Positions 1 through 5,047 of a stretch of 7,260 nucleotides of DNA are shown here, piece after piece (within the stretch, counting starts at the first letter, position 1; each line of letters starts with the position of its first letter). Origin of the DNA: Kiritimatiellales bacterium (GTDB lineage Bacteria; Verrucomicrobiota; Kiritimatiellia; Kiritimatiellales; Pontiellaceae); NCBI GenBank assembly GCA_030621805.1, contig JAUXGY010000083.1:1-7260 (forward strand), read 5' to 3'. A model generated the notes under the pieces. It ran no database searches, was not told where the DNA came from, and worked only from the letters and a program-made list of their open reading frames with translations. A program made the translations under genes and the position numbers.

Positions 1-174
1 GAAGGCATCGGCGGGGTTGTTGGTCACGACGACGATCAGAATTTTGAACTACGTGCCATCGAGTTCCCCCGCATCGCCGGCGGCAAGCCGTTTGATATCG
101 ACGAAGAATGGTTCGGCGAACTCCTCGCCGATATCGGCCAAGCCAAAGGTGGAAAGGTCGTTGCCGAGCATTAG
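1..174 (+). CDS. pfp: PPi-dependent phosphofructokinase, C-terminal end (partial)
   Basis: The reading frame is open from base 1 to TAG at 172-174 and gives the last 57 residues of a protein; the start lies outside the window. The tail contains GGVVGHDDD, LRAIEFPRIAGGKPFDID, EEWFGELLADIGQ. This agrees, from memory, with the C-terminus of the short PPi-type enzyme of Propionibacterium (GVVGQDEE, IDFKRIAGHKPFDI, WYTQLLARIGQ). The family reversibly phosphorylates fructose 6-phosphate using pyrophosphate, at the glycolysis/gluconeogenesis step in the cytoplasm. The active site lies in the missing N-terminal part, so phosphoryl-donor specificity cannot be checked here; an ATP-using paralogue is possible. 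Twin hairpins follow the stop, so transcription probably ends before the rubrerythrin gene. Confidence 0.72.
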   Translation, partial: EGIGGVVGHDDDQNFELRAIEFPRIAGGKPFDIDEEWFGELLADIGQAKGGKVVAEH

Positions 175-195
175 AAAAACATGAAACGTGACGAT

Positions 196-223
196 TGAGG
201 CGTGACCACCAAATCACGCCTCA
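196..223 (+). other. perfect 10-bp hairpin after pfp
   Basis: TGAGGCGTGA (196-205) is the exact reverse complement of TCACGCCTCA (214-223), with an 8-nt loop. It has no T-run of its own but lies directly ahead of the terminator at 226-252, so it may assist termination or protect the mRNA 3' end. Confidence 0.6.
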
Positions 224-225
224 CG

Positions 226-252
226 AAAAGGCTCCCTCTGGGAGTCTTTTTT
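226..252 (+). terminator. rho-independent terminator of pfp
   Basis: The stem GGCTCCC (230-236) pairs with GGGAGTC (240-246), including one G-T wobble, around a TCT loop. It is preceded by AAAA and followed by TTTTTT (247-252). Position and form fit an intrinsic terminator for the gene ending at 174. Confidence 0.8.
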
Positions 253-263
253 ATGCACACCCG

Positions 264-338
264 CGTAGCGCGGAATTCCGTTCCGCGTATCCGGCAGAGC
301 GGTGCGCACGCAAACTCGGAACGGAATTCCGAGCTACG
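264..338. repeat. 75-bp palindromic repeat (CGTAGC-type)
   Basis: The 24-nt arms at 264-287 and 315-338 are inverted copies with two mismatches. Each arm contains the core CGGAATTCCGTTCCG or its reverse complement, and the outer ends read CGTAGC and GCTACG. The central 27 nt are not clearly symmetrical. It has no T-run, so it does not look like a simple terminator. It resembles a REP or MITE-like dispersed element inserted between pfp and the rubrerythrin promoter region. Copy number elsewhere in the genome cannot be seen from here. Confidence 0.75.
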
Positions 339-341
339 TCC

Positions 342-370
342 TTGCTCCCATTCCCGTACACGCCTACCTT
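342..370 (+). promoter_or_regulatory. possible rubrerythrin promoter
   Basis: TTGCTC (342-347) and TACCTT (365-370) are separated by exactly 17 nt and would start transcription near 377, giving a leader of about 26 nt that holds the ribosome site. The match to sigma-70 boxes is modest (4/6 and 3/6). No palindrome resembling a PerR box was recognised. Confidence 0.3.
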
Positions 371-390
371 AGTTCCCATCAGCAACACAA

Positions 391-395
391 AGGAG
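391..395 (+). promoter_or_regulatory. Shine-Dalgarno site of rubrerythrin gene
   Basis: AGGAG, in the context AAAGGAG, lies 7 nt before ATG 403 and fixes the start. It is one of only two clear Shine-Dalgarno sites in the window. Confidence 0.85.
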
Positions 396-402
396 CAATA
401 CT

Positions 403-978
403 ATGTCGAACATCAAAGGAACCGAAACCGAAAAAAATCTAATGAAAGCCTTCGCGGGGGAATCGCAGGCGCGTAATCGCTACACCTATTTCGCTAGTAA
501 GGCCAAGAAGGAAGGCCTCGTACAGATGGCCGACATCTTTCTGGAAACCGCCGCGCAGGAAAAGGAGCATGCCAAGCGTTTCTTCAAATTCCTTGAGGGC
601 GGCGAAGTGGAAATCACCGCCACCTTCCCTGCCGGAGTCGTGGGCACGACCGCCGAAAACCTCGAGGCCGCCGCCGATGGAGAGAATGAAGAATGGACCG
701 AACTCTACCCCGCCTTCGCCGCAACTGCACGCGAAGAAGGGTTTACAGCCGTTGCAACCGTATTCGAAAAAATCAGCATTGCCGAGAAGCAGCACGAGAA
801 ACGCTACCGTGACCTGCTCAAAAATCTAAACGAAGGCAAAGTGTTTAAGAAGGATGGCAAAGTGATATGGCGTTGCCGGAACTGTGGTTTTATTCATGAG
901 GCCGAAGAAGCACCCAACATGTGCCCCGCCTGTGCCCATCCGCAGGCGCATTTCGAAGTGCTCGGCGAAAATTGGTAG
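403..978 (+). CDS. rbr: rubrerythrin
   Basis: This 191-residue protein has the classical rubrerythrin layout and the same length as the Desulfovibrio vulgaris enzyme. An N-terminal ferritin-like four-helix domain (about 1-145) carries the diiron ligands: E20 (GES), E53 and H56 (EKEH), E94 and E97 (ENEEW), and E128 and H131 (EKQH). A C-terminal rubredoxin-like domain (about 153-191) holds the Fe(SCys)4 site with C158, C161, C174 and C177. The family reduces hydrogen peroxide to water in the cytoplasm, with electrons from NAD(P)H through rubredoxin or similar carriers, and is typical of anaerobes and microaerophiles. The gene has its own Shine-Dalgarno site and a strong terminator, so it is probably monocistronic. 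No ligand is missing. Confidence 0.97.
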   Translation: MSNIKGTETEKNLMKAFAGESQARNRYTYFASKAKKEGLVQMADIFLETAAQEKEHAKRFFKFLEGGEVEITATFPAGVVGTTAENLEAAADGENEEWTELYPAFAATAREEGFTAVATVFEKISIAEKQHEKRYRDLLKNLNEGKVFKKDGKVIWRCRNCGFIHEAEEAPNMCPACAHPQAHFEVLGENW

Positions 979-995
979 CAAATCTGCGCCTACCG

Positions 996-1027
996 AAAAA
1001 AAAGCCCCTTCCCCGGGGCTTTTTTTT
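996..1027 (+). terminator. rho-independent terminator of rubrerythrin gene
   Basis: AGCCCC (1003-1008) pairs with GGGGCT (1015-1020) around a 6-nt loop. It is flanked by a run of eight A (996-1003) and eight T (1020-1027), so it could work in both directions. It begins 18 nt after the rbr stop and separates rbr from hemE transcriptionally. Confidence 0.92.
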
Positions 1028-1040
1028 GATCCAAATCGTT

Positions 1041-1069
1041 TTGATTCAACCCTCCCGTATGCGATAAAT
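1041..1069 (+). promoter_or_regulatory. probable hemE promoter, leaderless type
   Basis: TTGATT (1041-1046), a 17-nt spacer and ATAAAT (1064-1069) form a reasonable sigma-70 promoter just after the rbr terminator. Only 7 nt separate the -10 hexamer from ATG 1077, so transcription should start at or next to the A of the start codon. No Shine-Dalgarno sequence is present (upstream bases AATCTCCTCT), which fits a leaderless mRNA. Confidence 0.5.
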
Positions 1070-1076
1070 CTCCTCT

Positions 1077-2120
1077 ATGAACACACTTCAAAACATGACT
1101 CACCGCGAACGTTTCTTAAAAGCCTGCACCTGCCAACCTACTGATCGTCCCCCCATCTGGATGATGCGGCAAGCCGGTCGCTCATTACCCGAATACCGCA
1201 AACTTAAAGCCGGCTACAAATTTACCGAGCTCGTTCAAAGTCCAGAGCTGGCCGCCGAGGTCACCCTCCAGCCCATCCGCCGCTTTGGCTACGATGCCGC
1301 CGTGATCTTTTCCGACATCCTCGTGATCTCCGAGGCCATGGGCCAGCCCTACGAACTGCTGGAACAAGGAGGGGTGAAGGTCGACTTTGCGCTCAACTCA
1401 AAAGCGGATGTCGATAAGCTCGATCCCTCCCGTGTGCTCGATCACATTGGCTACACCCCCGAAGCCATCCGCGTGACCCGCAAGGAACTCGGCAACGAAC
1501 GCGCCATCATCGGATTTGCTGGTTCCCCCTGGACGCTCGCGTCGTTCATGGTCGAAGGCGGCAGTTCGCGCGAAAATACCCGTTCACGCGCCATGCTCTA
1601 CAGCGAACCCGCACTCTTTCACTCCCTGCTTGAAAAAATCACCGAAGCCACCATCCTCTATCTCAAGGCGCAAATCGAAGCGGGTGCCGATGTGATTCAA
1701 CTCTTCGATAGCCAAGGCGGAACGCTTGCACCAAATAAGTTCTGGGACGTTTCCGGACGATGGATACAGCAGATCGTGGAAGCCATTGACGGAGCAGTTC
1801 CAACGATTGTATTTGCGCGAAACGTCCACCACAACTGGAACGAAGTCGTGCAGACCGGCGCCAGCGCACTTGGCATTGATTGGGGCATTAACCTTCGCGA
1901 AACGGCCGACGCGCTTCCCGCCAACATTGCGGTTCAAGGGAATCTCGACCCCGCCCTTCTAGTCTCCACCCCCGAAGCCTCCATCACCGAAACACAGCGA
2001 ATCCTCGAAGAGATGCGCGGCCGCAACGGTTTTATCTTCAACCTCGGCCACGGCGTCCCGCCCGACGCCGATATCAATGCCATTATGGCGGTAAATGAAA
2101 CCGTGCAAAACTGGAATTAG
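1077..2120 (+). CDS. hemE: uroporphyrinogen decarboxylase
   Basis: HemE (347 residues; E. coli has 354) removes four carboxyl groups from uroporphyrinogen III to give coproporphyrinogen III in the cytoplasm. Visible family signatures are PPIWMMRQAGR (25-35, substrate-binding arginines R31 and R35), the catalytic aspartate in FSDIL (D80), GSPWTLASFMVEGGSS (149-164), FDSQGG (210-215), VQGNLDP (286-292) and the C-terminal FNLGHGVPPD with H325. Two usually conserved tyrosines differ: S36 in RQAGR-S-LPEY and F157 in ASF-MVEGG. Translation may start at ATG 1077 or at the in-frame ATG 1095 (M7); neither has a Shine-Dalgarno site. The spacing of the -10 box favours 1077. A long inverted repeat separates it from hemN, the next pathway step. 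Confidence 0.97.
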   Translation: MNTLQNMTHRERFLKACTCQPTDRPPIWMMRQAGRSLPEYRKLKAGYKFTELVQSPELAAEVTLQPIRRFGYDAAVIFSDILVISEAMGQPYELLEQGGVKVDFALNSKADVDKLDPSRVLDHIGYTPEAIRVTRKELGNERAIIGFAGSPWTLASFMVEGGSSRENTRSRAMLYSEPALFHSLLEKITEATILYLKAQIEAGADVIQLFDSQGGTLAPNKFWDVSGRWIQQIVEAIDGAVPTIVFARNVHHNWNEVVQTGASALGIDWGINLRETADALPANIAVQGNLDPALLVSTPEASITETQRILEEMRGRNGFIFNLGHGVPPDADINAIMAVNETVQNWN

Positions 2121-2122
2121 TT

Positions 2123-2196
2123 AACCACGGAACACACAGAATACACGGAACATCAGAATCTTCATTTTTTCCGTGTATTCTGTGTATTCCGTGGTT
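2123..2196. repeat. 74-bp inverted repeat built of 9-nt units
   Basis: The 28-nt arms at 2123-2150 and 2169-2196 are inverted copies with a single mismatch (C2133/A2186) around an 18-nt loop. Each arm is itself a tandem array of 9-nt units: CACGGAACA, CACAGAATA, CACGGAACA on the left; CCGTGTATT, CTGTGTATT, CCGTGGTTT on the right. It starts 2 nt after the hemE stop and ends 12 nt before hemN. The stem is followed by a short T-run, so it may act as a hemE terminator or attenuator in RNA. Confidence 0.9.
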
Positions 2197-2201
2197 TTAA
2201 T
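2173..2201 (+). promoter_or_regulatory. possible hemN -10 box and weak -35
   Basis: TTTAAT (2196-2201) matches the TATAAT consensus at five of six bases and ends 7 nt before ATG 2209. GTGTAT (2173-2178), 17 nt upstream, is a poor -35 that lies inside the right arm of the inverted repeat. A start at the ATG would make the mRNA leaderless. Confidence 0.35.
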
Positions 2202-2208
2202 CCTCATT

Positions 2209-3567
2209 ATGAATCCAATCACTGTCAGCCTCGATCAGCTCCGGAAATATAATGTGCCGGGTCCGCGCTACACCTCGTATCCACCGGCCACGCACTTTAC
2301 GGAGGAAGTCCCTTCCCTCAAGCCCCAAGCCTCAGGCCTCAAGCCTCCCCTCTCCCTCTATTTCCATCTGCCGTTCTGCTCCAGCCAATGCCTCTACTGC
2401 GGATGCACCAACATCGTCACCGGCGACCAGGGCAAGAGCGCGGAATACCTCGGTTATCTCGAACGCGAAATCAAAATGCGGGCGAAGTATATTGCAGACG
2501 GCTCCGAGGTGGTGCAAATCCAGCTTGGCGGCGGCACCCCGACCTTCCTGCTTCCGGAAGAGATTGAACAGCTCGGCGAAATGATCCACACGAATTTCCC
2601 AATGGCCGAAACCATCGAAGCCGGAGTCGAGATTGATCCGCGCTGCCTGACGCCGGAAAAAGTCGATGCCCTGCGCACCGCCGGCTTCAACCGCGCGTCG
2701 CTCGGCGTACAGGACACCAACCCCGACGTGCAAAAAACCATTGCGCGCATCCAGCCCTTGGAACAAGTGGCGCAGGCCAACCAGTGGTTGCGCGACAGCG
2801 GAATGGAATCGATCAACTTTGATCTCATCTACGGCCTGCCCGGTCAGACGGTTGCATCCTTCAGCCAGACGATCGACGATGTGCTAACCCTTTCCCCCGA
2901 CCGCTTCGCCGTCTACAGCTATGCGCACATCCCATGGATCAAACCCTTCCAGAAAAGCTTCGAGGACCAACTACCTGACGTCGAAATTAAACTTCAGCTC
3001 CTGCAACTCGCCATCGAAAAACTGACGGGCGCGGGCTATGTCTACATCGGGATGGATCACTTCGCGAAGCCCGACGATGCGATGTCAAAAGCCCTTTTTG
3101 ACGGAACGCTCCAGCGTAACTTCCAAGGCTACAGCACACTCAAGGGGGTCGATCTCCACGGTATGGGCATGTCGTCCATCTCGCATGTTGACGGCCGCTA
3201 CCTGCAAAACAAAAAAGAGCTCGATGCCTACTATGCTGAGCTCGATGCCGGACAGCTTCCTCTCCTGCGCGGCTATGTGATGACCGCCGAGGACCAAATC
3301 CGCTACGACGCCATCATGCATATCATGTGCAATCTCTACATTGATTACGCCCAGCTCTCCGAACAACTCGGCCTCGACTTTGCGGACTATTTCAAAACCG
3401 ACATCGCCTCGCTCGACGACCTTGAGGTCGACGGCCTCGTCCGCCGCGAAACCGGCGGCCTGCACGTCACCCCACTGGGTCGCCTCTTCGTCCGCATCGT
3501 TGCCATGCGCTTCGATCCCGCCATCCAGTCCGGCCAACCCAAAGGCCGCTATTCGCAGACCGTGTAG
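2209..3567 (+). CDS. hemN: oxygen-independent coproporphyrinogen III dehydrogenase
   Basis: HemN is a radical-SAM enzyme that oxidatively decarboxylates coproporphyrinogen III to protoporphyrinogen IX without oxygen. With ATG 2209 it has 452 residues (E. coli 457). It shows the full-length signatures that separate true HemN from HemW: GPRYTSYPPATHF (18-30), the cluster motif C57-x3-C61-x2-C64 followed by C66, GGGTP (108-112), NFDLIYGLPGQT, YIGMDHFAKPDD, RNFQGYSTLKGVDLHGMGMSSIS and the terminal RYSQTV. GTG 2173 would add 12 codons, but these are encoded by the right arm of the repeat and have no counterpart in the family, so ATG 2209 is chosen. Residues 37-47 are encoded by a 7-nt tandem repeat. 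No Shine-Dalgarno site is seen. Confidence 0.96.
   Translation: MNPITVSLDQLRKYNVPGPRYTSYPPATHFTEEVPSLKPQASGLKPPLSLYFHLPFCSSQCLYCGCTNIVTGDQGKSAEYLGYLEREIKMRAKYIADGSEVVQIQLGGGTPTFLLPEEIEQLGEMIHTNFPMAETIEAGVEIDPRCLTPEKVDALRTAGFNRASLGVQDTNPDVQKTIARIQPLEQVAQANQWLRDSGMESINFDLIYGLPGQTVASFSQTIDDVLTLSPDRFAVYSYAHIPWIKPFQKSFEDQLPDVEIKLQLLQLAIEKLTGAGYVYIGMDHFAKPDDAMSKALFDGTLQRNFQGYSTLKGVDLHGMGMSSISHVDGRYLQNKKELDAYYAELDAGQLPLLRGYVMTAEDQIRYDAIMHIMCNLYIDYAQLSEQLGLDFADYFKTDIASLDDLEVDGLVRRETGGLHVTPLGRLFVRIVAMRFDPAIQSGQPKGRYSQTV
2316..2350 (+). repeat. heptanucleotide tandem repeat inside hemN
   Basis: Five 7-nt units run in register: CCTCAAG, CCCCAAG, CCTCAGG, CCTCAAG, CCTCCCC. They encode LKPQASGLKPP in the linker between the N-terminal substrate segment (FTEEV) and the first radical-SAM strand (LSLYFHLPFC). 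E. coli HemN has a non-repetitive linker of similar length there, so the repeat is tolerated or has replaced it. Confidence 0.8.
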
Positions 3568-3579
3568 AAAAAGTTCGTA

Positions 3580-3631
3580 GTTCCGCCTTTAGGCGGTCTC
3601 CTCGCACACGCAGACCGCCTAAAGGAGGAAC
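3580..3631. repeat. 52-bp palindromic repeat between convergent genes
   Basis: The 20-nt arms at 3580-3599 and 3612-3631 are inverted copies with one mismatch (G3585/A3626) around a 12-nt loop. The arm core is CCGCCTTTAGGCGG, itself nearly palindromic. It is preceded by CGTA, so the left side reads CGTAGTTCC, similar in style to the element at 264-338. It lies between the 3' ends of hemN and the SUMF1 gene and could stall transcription from both sides. On the minus strand a run of five T follows about 8 nt after the stem; on the plus strand A bases follow. Confidence 0.82.
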
Positions 3632-3674
3632 AAAAACTCGGCAGACTCGCACTCCAACAATTCCTCGCAATAAC

Positions 3675-3700
3675 CCACCTTCGGCGGCTTGGTGGTTTTT
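3675..3700 (+). terminator. weak candidate hemN terminator
   Basis: CCACC (3675-3679) pairs with GGTGG (3691-3695) across an 11-nt loop and is followed by TTTTT (3696-3700). The stem is short and lies about 110 nt after the hemN stop, so this is only a candidate. Confidence 0.3.
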
Positions 3701-3714
3701 CTGGAAGGGTCTCT

Positions 3715-4854
3715 CTACTTGGCGGGCAGAACGGCGCGGAAACCGAGGTGCTCGCCCGTGCCCGACGGATCGGATCTTTGGCGATACGCCGAACGACAGT
3801 TTCTGGCAAGGCTGTACCAACTGCCGCCACGCAGCACACGGCTCGAACCCGCCGAAGGCCCTCGGGGATTCGACGAGGGTGACGTTGCATAATATGCGCC
3901 CTCATACCAATCCGAGCACCATTCCCACAGGTTTCCCTCCATATCATGCAATCCATATCCACTCGGTGCAAATGAACCTGCCGGGCTGGTGTAGGGATAA
4001 GCACCGACCGCATAAACAGGATTCCTGTCATAATTGGCCTTGCTGTGGTCGATCGAATCCCCCCCGCCATACTGCTTTCCGTTGAGCCCACCGCGGGCCG
4101 CCTTTTCCCATTCCGCCTCGGTCGGCAATCGATAGCCGTTGGCGCTAAAGTTGCAACTCCAGTCGGCCAGATTGTAACAGGGTGCCCGCCCCTCCTTCTC
4201 GCTACGGTAGTTGCAATAGGCGGCAGACCCATACCAACTTACCTCGACACAGGGATAACCCGATCCCTTGGCGCTCTTGATTCCGAAGACCGATCCATCC
4301 CACGTGATCCGGCAATCCGCATCATCCAAATTCAGTAGTTCCTGCTGGTTTCCTTGTGCATTCTTAACGCTGGAACTGCTGACAACCAGCTTTCCATTGT
4401 CATGCGCCCACTGCATCGCCTCCACCATTTCATCGTTGGTGAGTTCATATGTACCCATGTAGAACCCACTGACATAGGCACTATGAACGGGGCGTTCATC
4501 TGAGTCCCCTCCCCCATAGCTGTCGCCCATCTGGAACACCCCGCCAGGAATGAAGGCCATCCCTTCCGGGGGGTTGAGATCGATGATAACTTCCGTGACG
4601 ACCAAGGCGTTGGAGGCCAACTGGATAAAGTCCACCCAGTTGCTGGTGCTGGTCAAATCGTAGGAGCGTTGAAGTTGGTTGGTCGTTCCCGCCACCGCAT
4701 TCGAGCAGGTCAGCGTACCGGCATTCGGATCAAACCCAGTGATGATGGCATTGGAAGGGTTCGATATCCGAAAGAACGCACTTTGATGCGTTTGCCCAAA
4801 TCCCGCAACAACAGCGCACAGAAACAAAACACCTGCCACACGCAATATTTTCAC
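3715..4854 (-). CDS. secreted SUMF1/FGE-fold domain protein
   Basis: The 379-residue protein starts at GTG 4854, chosen because GGGAGG lies 5 nt upstream and it begins a clean signal peptide (MKILR, then hydrophobic VAGVLFLCAVVAGFG). ATG 4893 would put charged residues ahead of it. Residues 25-92 form a Ser/Thr/Asn-rich lead module; 97-376 is a SUMF1 domain with GMAFIPGGVFQMGD (98-111), ELTNDE, VEVSWYGSAAYCNY, YRLPTEAEWEKAARGG (241-256), GLHDMEGNLWEWCSDWY (301-317) and LRGGSWYSLARNCRSAYR ending in GFRAVLPAK. True formylglycine-generating enzymes have two cysteines in the GGSYLCHxxYC segment; here the first is S346 and only C353 remains. No sulfatase gene is adjacent. It is therefore probably not a copper-dependent FGE; an exported binding protein or another SUMF1-type enzyme is likelier, role unknown. 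The gene splits the hem cluster. Confidence 0.9.
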   Translation of the reverse strand: MKILRVAGVLFLCAVVAGFGQTHQSAFFRISNPSNAIITGFDPNAGTLTCSNAVAGTTNQLQRSYDLTSTSNWVDFIQLASNALVVTEVIIDLNPPEGMAFIPGGVFQMGDSYGGGDSDERPVHSAYVSGFYMGTYELTNDEMVEAMQWAHDNGKLVVSSSSVKNAQGNQQELLNLDDADCRITWDGSVFGIKSAKGSGYPCVEVSWYGSAAYCNYRSEKEGRAPCYNLADWSCNFSANGYRLPTEAEWEKAARGGLNGKQYGGGDSIDHSKANYDRNPVYAVGAYPYTSPAGSFAPSGYGLHDMEGNLWEWCSDWYEGAYYATSPSSNPRGPSAGSSRVLRGGSWYSLARNCRSAYRQRSDPSGTGEHLGFRAVLPAK

Positions 4855-4859
4855 ACCAC

Positions 4860-4865
4860 CCTCCC
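4860..4865 (-). promoter_or_regulatory. Shine-Dalgarno site of SUMF1 gene
   Basis: On the minus strand GGGAGG precedes GTG 4854 by 5 nt. It decides the start codon in favour of GTG 4854 over the upstream ATG 4893. Confidence 0.7.
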
Positions 4866-5047
4866 GGTTAATCCGTTTCGGAATTTTGCACACAATAATT
4901 GAGTTTGCAATTCTGGATTTACTTACCTTTCCACTTTGTTTCCTTTTTATTTCTGCATAAACAAATGAGATGCCCTCTCCGTATTCTCACGCATAATTTC
5001 TCTCATATTGGTATCCATTCGAGTTCATTCATGGTTTAAATATACGC
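4866..5047. other. divergent intergenic region SUMF1 / hemG
   Basis: This A/T-rich stretch separates the two divergent genes and must hold both promoters. On the plus strand CATAAT (4992-4997) is a good -10 hexamer by itself but lacks a recognisable -35. No strong palindrome or repeat is seen, unlike the other gene borders in the window. Confidence 0.5.
5036..5041 (+). promoter_or_regulatory. possible hemG -10 box, leaderless type
   Basis: TTAAAT ends 6 nt before ATG 5048, the same arrangement as at the other three hem genes. No convincing -35 lies 16-18 nt upstream; TTGGTA (5008-5013) is too far away at 22 nt. The alternative is CATAAT at 4992-4997 with a leader of about 44 nt. Confidence 0.25.

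Noticed and set aside
195..476. Open frame of 93 codons before and into rbr
   Set aside because: It crosses two hairpins, the palindromic repeat and the rbr start, has no ribosome site and gives low-complexity, unlikely protein.
979..1076. Riboswitch or heme-responsive RNA leader before hemE
   Set aside because: The gap is only 98 nt, holds the rbr terminator, and the candidate promoter leaves no leader.
403..2120. rbr and hemE as one operon
   Set aside because: A strong terminator with a T8 run lies between them and a separate promoter precedes hemE.
2173..2208. GTG 2173 as the start of HemN (464 residues)
   Set aside because: The extra 12 codons fall in the right arm of the inverted repeat and give a hydrophobic peptide with no family counterpart; ATG 2209 gives the usual HemN length.
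3549..4232. Long minus-strand open frame (227 codons) overlapping the SUMF1 gene in another frame
   Set aside because: It is arginine- and proline-rich without family motifs, and overlaps a gene with clear domain signatures on the same strand.
3715..4854. Calling the SUMF1 protein a formylglycine-generating enzyme
   Set aside because: One of the two active-site cysteines is serine and no sulfatase is nearby; the SUMF1 fold is shared by many unrelated functions.
4855..4893. ATG 4893 as the start of the SUMF1 protein
   Set aside because: GTG 4854 has a good Shine-Dalgarno site and opens directly into a signal peptide, while the upstream segment is charged and lacks a ribosome site.
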